A stretch of DNA of 64,000 bases, taken from positions 72,692 to 136,691 of the forward strand of contig JAAFKE010000001.1 in NCBI GenBank assembly GCA_013298215.1, in the 5' to 3' direction. Position numbers and translations under genes: made by a program. The notes under the pieces were generated by a model. That model saw nothing but the letters and a program-made list of their open reading frames with translations. It ran no database searches and was not told where the DNA came from. Of the stretch, positions 26,038-35,887 are shown piece by piece. The stretch is from Cytophagales bacterium (GTDB lineage: Bacteria > Bacteroidota > Bacteroidia > Cytophagales > Spirosomataceae). Each line of letters starts with the position of its first letter. Positions within the stretch are counted from its first letter, which is position 1.

Positions 26038-27951
26038 ATGGGAAAAATAATAGGTATTGACTTAGGGACTACCAACTCTTGCGTGGCCGTGATGGAGGGC
26101 AACGAGCCCGTCGTGATCGCCAACTCGGAGGGTGCGCGCACAACACCGTCGGTGGTTGCATTTATCGAAAACAGCGACAAAAAAGTGGGTGCGCCCGCCA
26201 AACGCCAGGCCATCACCAACCCTACCAACACCATCTCGTCCATCAAACGTTTTATGGGCAAGCGTTTTACGGATGTGGGCAGCGAGTTGAAAACCATTGC
26301 CTACAACATTGAGCAAGGACCAAACAACACGCCCCGCGTGCGCATCGGCGACCGCCTCTACACACCACAAGAGATTTCGGCTTCTATTTTGCAAAAAATG
26401 AAACAAACCGCCGAAGACTACCTAGGTCAGACCATCACCGAGGCCGTTATTACTGTTCCGGCCTACTTTAACGATGCCGAGCGCCAAGCCACCAAAGAGG
26501 CTGGCCTCATTGCGGGCTTGGACGTGAAGCGGATTATAAACGAGCCAACCGCCGCCGCGCTGGCCTACGGCCTCGATAAGCAAGGTAAAGACATGAAGAT
26601 TGCCGTTTTCGACTTGGGAGGCGGTACTTTCGACGTGTCTATTTTGGAACTCGGAGACGGTGTTTTTGAGGTAAAATCGACGGACGGAGACACGCACTTG
26701 GGCGGAGACGACTTTGACCAAGTGATTATTGAGTGGCTGGCCGATGAGTTCAAAAAAGACGAAGGGATCGACCTCCGCAAGGATGCCATGGCGTTGCAAC
26801 GCTTGAAAGATGCCGCCGAAAAAGCCAAGGTAGAGCTGTCGAGCTCGACCCAAACCGAAATTAATTTGCCCTATATCTTCCCAGTCGATGGCATTCCTAA
26901 GCACTTGGTGCGGTCTTTGACGCGGGCAAAATTTGAGCAACTGGCCGACCGTTTGATCCTTCAAATGCTCGAACCGTGCAAGCGGGCCATGAACAACTCG
27001 GGACTAAAAATGAGCGACATCGACGAGATTATCCTCGTGGGCGGCTCAACGCGCATCCCGAGGGTGCAGGAAGAAGTAGAGAAGTTCTTCGGCAAAAAAC
27101 CATCGAAAAGCGTGAATCCCGACGAAGCCGTGGCCATTGGCGCAGCCGTACAGGGCGGTGTTTTGACGGGCGAGGTGAAGGACGTTCTGCTGTTGGACGT
27201 GATTCCGCTGTCGTTGGGTATCGAAACAATGGGTGGCGTGATGACCAAAATGATCGAGTCGAACACCACTATACCAACCAAGAAAAACGAGACGTTTTCG
27301 ACCGCTGCCGACAACCAGCCGAGCGTGGAGATTCATATTTTGCAGGGCGAGCGCCCAATGGCCACCCAAAACCGCACCATCGGACGGTTTATACTGGACA
27401 GCATCCCGCCGTCGCCGCGCGGCGTTCCGCAGATTGAAGTTACTTTCGACATCGATGCAAACGGTATTCTGAACGTAACGGCCAAAGACAAAGGCACGGG
27501 CAAAGAACAAAAAATACGCGTGGAGGCTTCGAGTGGCCTAACCGACGCGGAGATTCAACGGATGCGCGACGAGGCCAAGGCCAACGAAGGGGCCGACAAA
27601 GCCGCTAAGGAGGAAGTCGAAAAGGTGAATGCCGCCGACTCGATGATTTTTAGCACCGAGAAACAACTCAAAGAATACGGCGAGAAACTCTCGGAGGGCA
27701 ACAAAACGGCCATCGAAGCGGCACTGGTAGAACTCAGAACCGCCCACGCATCGCGCAACATCGTGGCGATTGATGCCGCCCTTGAAAAAATTAACGCTGC
27801 GTGGCAGGCAGCTTCGCAAGAAATGTACAGCGCGGGTGCCACGCCTGGTGCAGAGCCGAATGGCTACGACAACGCCGCACCAAACGGTTCGCAAGCGTCG
27901 AACACCGCCGACGAAAACGTGACGGATGTGCCGTTTGAGGAAATGAAATAG
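26038..27951 (+). CDS. dnaK: Molecular chaperone DnaK (Hsp70)
   Basis: 637 residues, full length. The nucleotide-binding domain shows [35 protein letters not shown] and [15 protein letters not shown]; the substrate-binding domain follows, with [20 protein letters not shown], and the C-terminus ends in the acidic EFDE-like [13 protein letters not shown]. It folds nascent and stress-damaged proteins with DnaJ and GrpE, which are not adjacent here. A perfect terminator hairpin begins about 25 bases after the stop. It is divergent from the TolC-like gene, about 226 bases apart. Confidence 0.98.
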   Translation: MGKIIGIDLGTTNSCVAVMEGNEPVVIANSEGARTTPSVVAFIENSDKKVGAPAKRQAITNPTNTISSIKRFMGKRFTDVGSELKTIAYNIEQGPNNTPRVRIGDRLYTPQEISASILQKMKQTAEDYLGQTITEAVITVPAYFNDAERQATKEAGLIAGLDVKRIINEPTAAALAYGLDKQGKDMKIAVFDLGGGTFDVSILELGDGVFEVKSTDGDTHLGGDDFDQVIIEWLADEFKKDEGIDLRKDAMALQRLKDAAEKAKVELSSSTQTEINLPYIFPVDGIPKHLVRSLTRAKFEQLADRLILQMLEPCKRAMNNSGLKMSDIDEIILVGGSTRIPRVQEEVEKFFGKKPSKSVNPDEAVAIGAAVQGGVLTGEVKDVLLLDVIPLSLGIETMGGVMTKMIESNTTIPTKKNETFSTAADNQPSVEIHILQGERPMATQNRTIGRFILDSIPPSPRGVPQIEVTFDIDANGILNVTAKDKGTGKEQKIRVEASSGLTDAEIQRMRDEAKANEGADKAAKEEVEKVNAADSMIFSTEKQLKEYGEKLSEGNKTAIEAALVELRTAHASRNIVAIDAALEKINAAWQAASQEMYSAGATPGAEPNGYDNAAPNGSQASNTADENVTDVPFEEMK

Positions 27952-27975
27952 TTTCGTTTTGCACGAATGACGATC

Positions 27976-28003
27976 AAAAAGCTGGCCAAATGGCCAGCTT
28001 TTT
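27976..28003 (+). terminator. Intrinsic terminator of dnaK
   Basis: AAAAAGCTGGCC (27976-27987) and GGCCAGCTTTTT (27992-28003) form a perfect 12-bp stem with loop AAAT ending in a T run. It works in either orientation but lies directly after dnaK. Confidence 0.9.
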
Positions 28004-28036
28004 GTATTTTTGGCCAACAACAAAAATGACCAACAC

Positions 28037-29263
28037 TTGAATTTTTCGTTTTTCATTGCCAGGCGTATTCGTAAAAATGCCATCGGTAGTTTCTCGGCAG
28101 CGGTGAGCCAAATTGGCGTTTGGAGCATCGCACTCGGAATAGCAGTGGGCATTGTGTCGGTGTCGGTGCTGTTGGGTTTCAAACAAAACATCCAAAAAAA
28201 AGTCTTTCAGTTTGGAGCTCACATCCAGGTCGAAAAACTAACCCTGAGCCAGTCGGTCGAAGAAATGCCGATCTCGAAACAGGGCGCATTTCAACAAAAG
28301 TGGCCCAGCAACCCGCGCATCAAGCACGTGCAATGCGTGGCCCACAAAGCAGGTATACTCAAAACAGCCGACGAACAAAAAGGAGCCGTTCTGAAAGGGA
28401 TCGGCCAGGATTTCGACTGGGAAGTCATCAAAGAAAACATAATCGGTGGCAATCGCATTGATTTCGCGGACTCGCTCTACAGCAAGGACTTGATAATTAG
28501 TAAAAAAATGGCCAGCCAACTGCGGCTGAAACTGGGCGACTCGGTTATTATGTATTTTATTCAGAACCCACCCCGCCCCCGAAAACTACGCATTGCGGGT
28601 ATTTACGAAACTGGTTTTGCCGAAATTGACGACGGTTTGGTGCTGGGCGACATCCGCCTGATTCAACGCCTAAATGGTTGGCAAGCCGACACCGTTGGGG
28701 CAGTTGAGGTCTATTTAAACAATTACTTGGAGCTCAATCAAACCGCCGAGGAGATTAACGCCGCCCTGCCGCCCGAACTCACTGCCCGAAAAATAACCGA
28801 GAAGTATCCGTTCAATCAACTGTTGGATTGGCTTAAAATTTTGGACAAAAACACCGCCGTACTCCTGTCGCTCATTCTGTTTGTGGCCAGTTTCAATATT
28901 GTTTCGGTGCTGTTGGTGCTCATCATGGAACGAACGCCCATGATCGGGCTGCTCAAAACATTGGGAAATAACAACCAGCAGATTAGGCGAATTTTTGTCT
29001 TTTTGGGGTTAGATATCATCTCCAAAGGACTGCTGTTGGGCAACTTGCTGGGCTTGGGCCTGTGCGCGGTTCAAAAATACGCGCAGCTTATTCCCTTAGA
29101 CCCATCTGCCTACTACATCAATACCGTTCCGATTGAGTTCAATTGGCTCTTCATACTGCTCATTAACCTGGTGGCAGTGGCACTTATTACGGCTGTTTTG
29201 TTGGTTCCGACCTACATAATCAGCAAAATACAACCCATTGAAGCATTAAATTTCAAGAAATAA
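28037..29263 (+). CDS. FtsX/LolE-type ABC transporter permease
   Basis: About 408 residues. An N-terminal membrane segment (VSQIGVWSIALGIAVGIVSV) is followed by a large periplasmic MacB-PCD-like domain and three C-terminal membrane segments (LLSLILFVASFNIVSVLLVL; a segment near DIISKGLLLGNLLGLGL; FILLINLVAVALITAVLLVP), with the cytoplasmic PIEALNFKK end typical of FtsX-domain permeases. In Bacteroidota such proteins are usually LolE-like lipoprotein-release permeases, working with an ATPase that is not adjacent. No ATG is available: a TTG at 28037 (LNFSFFIARR) matches the family start, and a TTG at 28010 is the alternative. The gene starts just after the dnaK terminator. Confidence 0.82.
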   Translation: MNFSFFIARRIRKNAIGSFSAAVSQIGVWSIALGIAVGIVSVSVLLGFKQNIQKKVFQFGAHIQVEKLTLSQSVEEMPISKQGAFQQKWPSNPRIKHVQCVAHKAGILKTADEQKGAVLKGIGQDFDWEVIKENIIGGNRIDFADSLYSKDLIISKKMASQLRLKLGDSVIMYFIQNPPRPRKLRIAGIYETGFAEIDDGLVLGDIRLIQRLNGWQADTVGAVEVYLNNYLELNQTAEEINAALPPELTARKITEKYPFNQLLDWLKILDKNTAVLLSLILFVASFNIVSVLLVLIMERTPMIGLLKTLGNNNQQIRRIFVFLGLDIISKGLLLGNLLGLGLCAVQKYAQLIPLDPSAYYINTVPIEFNWLFILLINLVAVALITAVLLVPTYIISKIQPIEALNFKK

Positions 29264-29280
29264 CCTTCCCACCCCCAACC

Positions 29281-29835
29281 GTGGCAACAAACATAAACCT
29301 CCAGCCCGACTTGCTCGCAGACGGCATCGTCAGTATAAAGCCGCTAACCGAAACCGACTTTGAACGCCTGTTTGCGGTGGCCGCCGACCCGCTTATATGG
29401 GAGCTGCACCCCAACCACGACCGTTATAAAAGGGAGGTATTTCAAACATTTTTCGACGGGGCGGTTGCGTCAAAAACCGCCTTTTTGATCTTTGACAACG
29501 CCACAAACCAACTCATTGGCAGCACCCGTTACTACGCCTACGATGCCGAGCGGTCGGAGGTTGCGATTGGGTTCAGTTTTTTGTCGAGAAAGTACTGGGG
29601 CGGGCACTACAACCGCGCCATTAAAACCCTGTTGCTCGACCACGCCTTTGGTTTTGTAGATACCGTGCTTTTTCACATCGGCGCGGGCAATTTGCGTTCG
29701 CAGCGGGCAACTGCCAAATTTGGCGTGCAAAAAATCAGGGAGATGAACCTTGATCCGACCACAAAAATAGCCGCCGATTACGAGTATCAACTACTAAAAA
29801 AAGACTGGATGGAGGCTAAAACGCGGCGGCCATAA
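29281..29835 (+). CDS. RimJ/RimL-like GNAT N-acetyltransferase
   Basis: 184 residues starting at GTG 29281, 17 bases after the permease. Family features: the SIKPLTETDFERLFAVAADP start, EVAIGFSFLSRKYWGGHYNR (strand 4 and helix 3, binding acetyl-CoA), and the closing RSQRATAKFGVQKIREM segment. It transfers an acetyl group from acetyl-CoA to an amine, but the acceptor is unknown. It may be cotranscribed with the permease. Confidence 0.85.
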   Translation: MATNINLQPDLLADGIVSIKPLTETDFERLFAVAADPLIWELHPNHDRYKREVFQTFFDGAVASKTAFLIFDNATNQLIGSTRYYAYDAERSEVAIGFSFLSRKYWGGHYNRAIKTLLLDHAFGFVDTVLFHIGAGNLRSQRATAKFGVQKIREMNLDPTTKIAADYEYQLLKKDWMEAKTRRP

Positions 29836-29887
29836 TTTTTCTGGTACGCGCGGTGGGCTTGTTTTGGGCAATGGCCCCACGACCCGC

Positions 29888-30649
29888 TCATATCTCCAAA
29901 AGCCGCTTTAAATTATCGTGAAAACTCAATCCCGTTTCGAGTTTTGATTGTTTGGTGTCTTGCATGGCTACCAAATATTTACCGTTAAAATGTCGCTCTA
30001 ATTCTTTTATTTTCAATGAATTAACAATGTGTGAGCGGCTGATTCTGATAAAACTTTCGGGCAGTTTTTCCTCCAAATTGCTGATGGTATAATTGGTAAT
30101 GTGTTGTTTGCCGTCGAGCGTATTCAGAAAAACGTATTTCTCTTCGGCATGAAAAAACGAGATTTCGTTGAAGGCAATAAACAGAATTTTATCGCCGCTT
30201 TTTACCGTTATCGAGTGAATCTCTTTTTTGGGTTTGAGTTGCTCAAAAAGCTCCATCAATGATTCAGAAGACAGTTTTTGAACTTTGTTTTCGGTCAGTT
30301 TTTGCAATTTCTGAACCGTTTTTTCTAACCGCTCTTTCTCAATCGGTTTCAGCAAATAGTCCACCGAATTTTCTTCAAAAGCCTTGATGGCAAACTGGTC
30401 GAAGGCCGTAACAAAAACCACCATCGGCATAAAGTCGAGTTTTGCGAGCATTTCAAAACCTGACAAAATCGGCATTTCAATGTCCAGAAAAATCAAATCG
30501 GGTTTCAAGGCTTCAATTTTTTCGAGTCCTTCTTGGCCGTTTTGGGCTTCGCCAATTACCTCAAAAGTGTCGTCATATTGCCCCAAAAGCCGTTTTAGGC
30601 GACTAATCGCAATCGGTTCATCGTCGATGAGTATGGTTCTAAATTTCAT
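29888..30649 (-). CDS. LytTR-type response regulator
   Basis: 253 residues. The N-terminal receiver has the acidic pair IDDEP, the phospho-acceptor D56 in DLIFLDIEMPILSG, and the switch residues VFVTAFDQFAIKAF ending in K. The C-terminal LytTR DNA-binding domain (about 145-253) has IHSITVKSGDKILFIAFNEI and the ESFIRISRSHIVNSLKIKEL motif. It is the cognate regulator of the solenoid histidine kinase, whose stop overlaps its start by 11 bases. LytTR regulators bind pairs of short direct repeats; none was evident nearby. Confidence 0.95.
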   Translation of the reverse strand: MKFRTILIDDEPIAISRLKRLLGQYDDTFEVIGEAQNGQEGLEKIEALKPDLIFLDIEMPILSGFEMLAKLDFMPMVVFVTAFDQFAIKAFEENSVDYLLKPIEKERLEKTVQKLQKLTENKVQKLSSESLMELFEQLKPKKEIHSITVKSGDKILFIAFNEISFFHAEEKYVFLNTLDGKQHITNYTISNLEEKLPESFIRISRSHIVNSLKIKELERHFNGKYLVAMQDTKQSKLETGLSFHDNLKRLLEI

Positions 30650-32816
30650 TTTGGTTAATTGGTAACGTAATCATCACTGCTTTTTCGGGTTGGTTTTCAA
30701 TGTCAAAGGTGGCTTTTTCGCCATAGACAATTTTAAGTTTTTCTTTGATGCTTCTTAACCCAAAACCACCGCCGAGCAACTCGTCAAAAGCGGGGCCGTT
30801 GTCGTGTATTTTGATGCTCAAATGGTCAGAAATTTTAGTAATTTTTATCTCAATTTTACCATCGTGTGTAATTTTTGAAATACCGTGTTTGATGGCATTT
30901 TCGACCAGCGGTTGCAACAAAAATCTTGGTATTTTTTGCGTTAGGGCTTCGTCTTCGCACAAAATTTTGTAGTGAAGTCGGCTGCCAAAACGCACCTGTT
31001 CGATGGCCAAATACGATTTTATGATTTCTAATTCATCGGCAATGTTATGAAAGTTTTCATCGGTTCGGCCCGTGGTATATCTAAATAATTTTGAAAGCTG
31101 AATCGTCATATCCTCGGCTTTTTCGGGGTTTTCGTGAATAAGTCCCGCGATGCTGTTGAGCGAATTATACAAAAAATGCGGGTTGATTCTGGCTTCCAAA
31201 GCGTCTAATTGTGCCTTAGATTTGAGCTTTTCGAGGTTCAATAACTGGTATTCTTGTTCCGATATTTTGCGGGTAAGTTTTCGGGTACTTTGCCAATAAA
31301 AAAGGTAAATACAACTTACAATTGGCGGCAGAAAGTTATAGAATATGCTAAAATTATTACCTGCACTTTGAAGCGTACTTCTGTCTATTTTGCTCCAATA
31401 AAAAATACCAACCAATATTTGAAAAATAACCACCCAACCAGACGTAAGCACAATCAACGCCACGTATTTTGCCCAGTTGGTTTTGATTATGCCCTCCAAA
31501 AAATGCAAGAAAATATAAATGGCACAAAACGCCCCCAAACTACTGGCAATATTTGAGTAGAAAACGCCTCTATTGACAGGAGCCAACGTACTTTCTGAGT
31601 TGAAAAACTCTAAACTAAAATACACGATACCGCTCAGGCCATAGCCCAACAACAAACAGAAAACGAGCGTAAAGAGTACGCTGTTAATATCAAACAAAAA
31701 TGGCTGTTTGTCGGGCAAAACGGGCGATTTTTGAAAATTTTGCGGCTGTTTTGGGCGTTCATTTATTGGCTTCGCAACTTCTTTTTCAGCAACGACATTT
31801 TGGCTTGCTTCAAAAACTGGTTCGGGTATTTTACGCAAAACTTCCTCAATCCGAACCTTGCCGCCACCCGTTTTGATATTGATATGTTTGCCCCCGCCGT
31901 TGAGCTTTCCGTTGATTCGATTTTTGGTAATGATCCCCTCAAAGTTCTGAAAACCAGCGTGATAGACCCGAGTGCCTTTTACTTCAAAGTCCATGGGCGT
32001 GTCCATCGGCAAATACGTGGTAATGTTGCCGCCCGAGGTGTCAAACCAAGCATATTCTTTGATGTAGGGCATTTCGGCGGTGATATTGCCGCCCAGCGTG
32101 CTTGCCCCGACGTTGCCGCTCATGTTTCTGAGTTTAATATTGCCGCCCTTGGTGCTACATTCCAGTTCGCCCACCACGTCGGCAGCTTCGATATTGCCGC
32201 CCCAAGTGCTAAAATGTATCTGCCCTTTGTGTTTCAAAATCAAAATATTGCCGCCCTTGGTATCCACTTTTATATAGCCGTTGTTTTGGGTCAAAACGAT
32301 GTTTCCGCCCATGGTTTCGGCGTTGATCTGGGCTTCGCAATCTAAAATTCTGATGTTTCCGCCCATGGTTTTGGCCTGTAAATTTCCCTGCGAATTTTCC
32401 ATCAACAACCGCCCGCCCCAAGTGGTGAATGTATGATTTCCGATGAGGTTTTTAAGCGCAATATGCCCATTCCAAGTTTTAGAGACGGTTTTTAGATTTT
32501 TCGGCAAGAATATTTTGAAAGATATTTGGGGGAAATAAAACCAAAAAAATGGGTGAAAATAATTGGGTTTTGACCAAATAGTAAGCTGATTGCCCGACAC
32601 GCCCATCGTGAGTTGGTAGGTGTCCGAATCGAGCAAATCAACAGGTTCACGAACCAAAAAAAGCGACAACCAACTACGCACCGAAAAATATACTTCGACT
32701 TTTACGGACGTTTCGTCATGCCCCACCAGCTCGATATTGCCCGATGAAGTATGAAGTTGAAGGTTGTTAAAGCCCTCATTTTCAAAGGTTTTAGTAATTG
32801 CGGGTAGGTGGTTCAT
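30639..32816 (-). CDS. LytS-type histidine kinase with N-terminal DUF4097-like beta-solenoid
   Basis: 725 residues from the Met at 32816 (a Met 11 codons earlier overlaps the upstream gene). The N-terminal 330 residues form a beta-solenoid with T-x-G-G-N-I type repeats; the GG pairs fall every 18 residues for seven turns (134, 152, 170, 188, 206, 224, 242), with an eighth 20 residues on (262). This resembles the DUF4097 or toastrack fold. A Pro-rich linker is followed by four membrane segments (about 375-520), then a His_kinase domain with the H-box INPHFLYNSLNSIAGLI and an HATPase with FLLQPLVENAIKHGI and a GFGLRSIKEKL G-box. There is no signal peptide, so the solenoid is either cytosolic or inserted N-out. 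The region is AT-rich. Confidence 0.9.
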   Translation of the reverse strand: MNHLPAITKTFENEGFNNLQLHTSSGNIELVGHDETSVKVEVYFSVRSWLSLFLVREPVDLLDSDTYQLTMGVSGNQLTIWSKPNYFHPFFWFYFPQISFKIFLPKNLKTVSKTWNGHIALKNLIGNHTFTTWGGRLLMENSQGNLQAKTMGGNIRILDCEAQINAETMGGNIVLTQNNGYIKVDTKGGNILILKHKGQIHFSTWGGNIEAADVVGELECSTKGGNIKLRNMSGNVGASTLGGNITAEMPYIKEYAWFDTSGGNITTYLPMDTPMDFEVKGTRVYHAGFQNFEGIITKNRINGKLNGGGKHINIKTGGGKVRIEEVLRKIPEPVFEASQNVVAEKEVAKPINERPKQPQNFQKSPVLPDKQPFLFDINSVLFTLVFCLLLGYGLSGIVYFSLEFFNSESTLAPVNRGVFYSNIASSLGAFCAIYIFLHFLEGIIKTNWAKYVALIVLTSGWVVIFQILVGIFYWSKIDRSTLQSAGNNFSIFYNFLPPIVSCIYLFYWQSTRKLTRKISEQEYQLLNLEKLKSKAQLDALEARINPHFLYNSLNSIAGLIHENPEKAEDMTIQLSKLFRYTTGRTDENFHNIADELEIIKSYLAIEQVRFGSRLHYKILCEDEALTQKIPRFLLQPLVENAIKHGISKITHDGKIEIKITKISDHLSIKIHDNGPAFDELLGGGFGLRSIKEKLKIVYGEKATFDIENQPEKAVMITLPINQNEI
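32028..32417 (-). repeat. 54-bp coding repeat (18-residue solenoid turns)
   Basis: Within the kinase gene, codons for GG of the T-x-GG-N-I motif recur every 54 bases for seven turns, then once after 60. The copies differ in sequence, so this is an old protein repeat, not a recent tandem duplication. Confidence 0.85.
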
Positions 32817-32821
32817 GCCGA

Positions 32822-33466
32822 TTACGGTGCGATTTTTGATAGTGTCCATTTGGCCGTTGCTTCGCCCCAGGTTGGGTGCATACCCGATACTGGTTTAAAA
32901 GTAGCGAATTGTTGCATGGCTTTCTCAAAAACGGGTTTTGCTTTTGCTTTGCCACCACCAAACATTTCGGGCGTGTAAAAAACTCCCTGTGCTTCTAAAA
33001 GCGTGATTCTTGGGTTTTTGGGATTGATTTTCTTGGCGTTTTCGAGGGCTTTTTCCACCACGCTGCCGTATTTCATCCAACGAATAGACGGACTAACCGC
33101 CATGCGGGCATTGGCAATATTGGCTTTCAGCACCTCCGTTTCGTCGTTAGTTACCTTCATTTTTTCGATATTGGCCACAAAAACATCAGCTTTGTCGAGC
33201 AATAAATCTCGTTTGTCATCATCTTTTTCGACGTAAGATTCCATCATGTAGCAATACGCCACCCAATAATTTGGTAGCCATTCGACTTTTTCAGCCGCCG
33301 CAATTCGTTCCATTTTATTGGCTTGGGGCTGTAAAGTTGTGCCAAATCGGGTGCTTTGAATTTCTGTTACCAAGCCTTCCATGGCCTTGGCGTAGTTCGG
33401 GTTTTGTGCCAACAAAACCGACACTTTTAGAATTAAAATGCTGACAATTAATAAGATACGTTTCAT
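32822..33466 (-). CDS. Exported helical (TPR-like) repeat protein
   Basis: 214 residues with a signal peptide ending near LLAQ. The mature part is all-helical and Ala/Lys-rich: YAKAMEGLVTEIQSTRFGTT, an aromatic stretch WLPNYWVAYCYMMESYVEKD, then LLLDKADVFVANIEKMKVTN and NPRITLLEAQGVFYTPEMFG, resembling tetratricopeptide helices. It ends with GMHPTWGEATAKWTLSKIAP. I recognise it as a Bacteroidota-type periplasmic protein often sitting beside signal or receptor genes, function unknown. It lies 34 bases after the TonB receptor stop and just before the kinase, so it could link the two. Confidence 0.75.
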   Translation of the reverse strand: MKRILLIVSILILKVSVLLAQNPNYAKAMEGLVTEIQSTRFGTTLQPQANKMERIAAAEKVEWLPNYWVAYCYMMESYVEKDDDKRDLLLDKADVFVANIEKMKVTNDETEVLKANIANARMAVSPSIRWMKYGSVVEKALENAKKINPKNPRITLLEAQGVFYTPEMFGGGKAKAKPVFEKAMQQFATFKPVSGMHPTWGEATAKWTLSKIAP

Positions 33467-33500
33467 TTTGTTTTTGTTTAAATTGTTATTGCTTATTTGT

Positions 33501-35663
33501 TTAATCCATATCGAGCGTGGCCTCTCTCGGCTTTCTATCCAATTTTCCGATGCTCCAAGATACGCCGCAAAAGAAAGTACGATAGACCAAAGGTTGGACT
33601 TCAAAACGTTGTTTGCCGTCTGACGAATAGCGGTAGCCGAAGACATTTTTACGTCCCAAAACGTTGTCGAGTGTGGCATAAAGTACGATAAAATGCTTTT
33701 TCACTTGTTTGATGTAGCTCGTGGCCAAACTCAAATTCTGGAAAGAAGGTGTCCAGATTGGGTTTTTCAAATCGCTGCCGTATTCATAGACGGGTCGCCC
33801 CGATGTGGCCGTAAAAGTTGCGCCCACATTTAGGCCGATGGTGGGGATAAAGTGCTTATAAACCAGACTAAAATTGTGTTTTGAGGCAAAAGTAGGCATC
33901 ACTTGGGCGGCATAGTTTCTAAATTTTCGCTCGGTGTCCAAATACGAATACGTTACCCAAATGTCAGCGTTTTTGATGGTTTTTTGATCCCTAAAAAACA
34001 CGTCAAAACCATTGGCAAAGCCCTTGCCCGAATTGTCCGACGTTCCCGTTGGAAAACGATAGGGATTGGGGTCGAAGAAAGCCGTTTTCTCAAAAACCAA
34101 TTGGCCGTACTGCTTCGTAAAGGCTTCGATTCTGAACGTGCGGTTGTCTTTGATGCGTTGGTAATTCAAAATCAAGTGGTCGGCCAGTTCGTAATTCAGC
34201 GTTCGATTGAGGTACAAATAGTTTTTTTCGGGTGTTTGATAAAACCGTCCAGCCGCCAGCGATACCTGTGAGTACTGCCCCGTTTTTTGTGCCAAAGAAA
34301 TCCGTGGGGCCACGTTAAAGCGGTCAATGACCGACGTGTATTCGCCCCGTAGCCCAATTTTTGCGGCCAATTTTGGGGTAAAATAAAACTCAGATTCCGT
34401 AAAAACTGCCGAGTAATTATCTTTCAGATTGAGGTCAAATTGGTTGAAAATATTACCCGATCGAATGGCGTGGTATTCTGCTCCAACGCTGATGGTATTA
34501 CTTTTTTCGCTTCCAAAAAGCCGATTCAAAACCACTCGCCCCTGGGTGCGTTCATCAAATCGATCGCCTTTGTCGTTGCCCGTTTTAATCAAATCTTTAT
34601 TATAGCTATACGAAAAACCAGAAAGGAAAACCCAGTTGCCATCTTCGGAAGTACTTCGGTATGAGGCATTTGAAAAGAAATTTTTGTTTCGCAACGAAAA
34701 AACAGAACTTTCCGCTGGCTTATCAAACGACCTAATTCTAAGACCAGAAACATTGTCTGAGTACGTTCCGTAGATTTTAAGCGTGCTATTTTTGGTCAAG
34801 TTTTCGTTGATGGTCAGCGATGCGCCAATGGCTTCGGGAATTTTTTCAAAGTCAATATTGGTTTTGACCAAACCTAAAAACGGGGCGAGATTTGAGTAGA
34901 AAAGCGTGCCATTTACCGAGCCTTTGTGGGTGTAAGAAGCCGATAGCCCAGCCAGATTGGCGTTGAGGTTCAGGCTGCTGGCGTCGCTCACTTTGTCTTG
35001 GGTTTGCAGCAAAAGCACCGACGACAACGCCTGTCCGTACTGAGCCGAGTAGCCGCCCGTACTGAAAGCCGTGCCTTTGAACATAAACGGGCTGAATCGA
35101 CCACGCTGCGGCACGTCAGGCGTGCTGCTAAAAAACGGATTCTGGACAATCATGCCGTCAATCACCGTCTTGGTCTCGTTGGCCGAGCCGCCCCGCACGT
35201 ACAGCCCTTCTTGCTCGCCCACCCGATTGGCCCCTGGCAAAAGCTGCATCACGGCCGTAATATCTGCCCCGCCGCCCGCCGTTGTTACAATGTCTAAGGG
35301 TTTGAGCATCACCATTTTCTTCTCGTCCGATGCCTCAAAAGTCCCCGCCGTAATGACCACCGCATTGAGCGTGTTGATGGATTCTTCTAAAATAAAATCT
35401 TGCTGAATCTCGCCTTTTTCAATCTTGATTTTTTTGTTGGTAGGCTTATAACCCAACATCGAAACCGAGAGAATTTTATCGCCAAGCTCATCGGTTTTGA
35501 AACTGTACTCACCCTTTTCGCTGGCCGAAGCCCCGTCATACGAGCCTTCAATCTGAATATTTGCCCCTGGCAAAACCGCCCCTTTTTTGTCGGTAATTTT
35601 GCCCTTAATGGTGGCTTGCGACAAACCAATGAATGGCAGTAGTAAAAACAAAAGTGTCTTCAT
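33501..35663 (-). CDS. TonB-dependent receptor-like outer membrane protein with carboxypeptidase-regulatory-like domain
   Basis: 720 residues with a short signal peptide (cleavage near GLSQA). A CarboxypepD_reg-like domain (about 18-100: TIKGKITDKKGAVLPGANIQ) precedes a plug domain (about 125-210: ITAVMQLLPGANRVGEQEGL then YVRGGSANETKTVIDGMIVQ) and a beta-barrel ending with an aromatic-type strand. It is shorter than a typical SusC protein and has no SusD or DUF4249 partner adjacent. It is the first gene of the four-gene operon TonB receptor, helical protein, kinase, regulator, so it may be both the sensor input and the target of the two-component pair. Confidence 0.88.
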   Translation of the reverse strand: MKTLLFLLLPFIGLSQATIKGKITDKKGAVLPGANIQIEGSYDGASASEKGEYSFKTDELGDKILSVSMLGYKPTNKKIKIEKGEIQQDFILEESINTLNAVVITAGTFEASDEKKMVMLKPLDIVTTAGGGADITAVMQLLPGANRVGEQEGLYVRGGSANETKTVIDGMIVQNPFFSSTPDVPQRGRFSPFMFKGTAFSTGGYSAQYGQALSSVLLLQTQDKVSDASSLNLNANLAGLSASYTHKGSVNGTLFYSNLAPFLGLVKTNIDFEKIPEAIGASLTINENLTKNSTLKIYGTYSDNVSGLRIRSFDKPAESSVFSLRNKNFFSNASYRSTSEDGNWVFLSGFSYSYNKDLIKTGNDKGDRFDERTQGRVVLNRLFGSEKSNTISVGAEYHAIRSGNIFNQFDLNLKDNYSAVFTESEFYFTPKLAAKIGLRGEYTSVIDRFNVAPRISLAQKTGQYSQVSLAAGRFYQTPEKNYLYLNRTLNYELADHLILNYQRIKDNRTFRIEAFTKQYGQLVFEKTAFFDPNPYRFPTGTSDNSGKGFANGFDVFFRDQKTIKNADIWVTYSYLDTERKFRNYAAQVMPTFASKHNFSLVYKHFIPTIGLNVGATFTATSGRPVYEYGSDLKNPIWTPSFQNLSLATSYIKQVKKHFIVLYATLDNVLGRKNVFGYRYSSDGKQRFEVQPLVYRTFFCGVSWSIGKLDRKPREATLDMD

Positions 35664-35887
35664 GGCTGAGTATAGGTGGTTTAAGGATTTTGATTATGCC
35701 ACAAAACAACATCGGCCGAGCCATACCCAAAACTACTTTCTGACGAATGCAGATTTTAGCGCAATGAGTTGTGGTTTTAGGGCGATAAATTTATCTCACG
35801 GCCAGGTATTACGGCAAAAACACAAAGGGTTGGGGGCGAGTTTTCTTTCTCAAAAATTCTGTATCTTTACGGTCAAACACGCAGTAT
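35664..35887. other. Intergenic region between divergent operons
   Basis: A 224-base AT-rich gap between the TonB receptor and the lipoprotein operon. TATCTTTA at 35862-35869 is a one-mismatch -7 box for the plus-strand operon, with no clear -33. No coding frame was found. Confidence 0.4.

Noticed and set aside
25812-26297. Upstream extension of the TolC-like frame into dnaK
   Set aside because: The signal peptide at 25811 marks the true start; the extension is antisense to dnaK.
32028-32417. Recent DNA microsatellite-type expansion in the kinase gene
   Set aside because: The 54-bp units keep the protein motif but are divergent in nucleotide sequence, so it is an old structural repeat.
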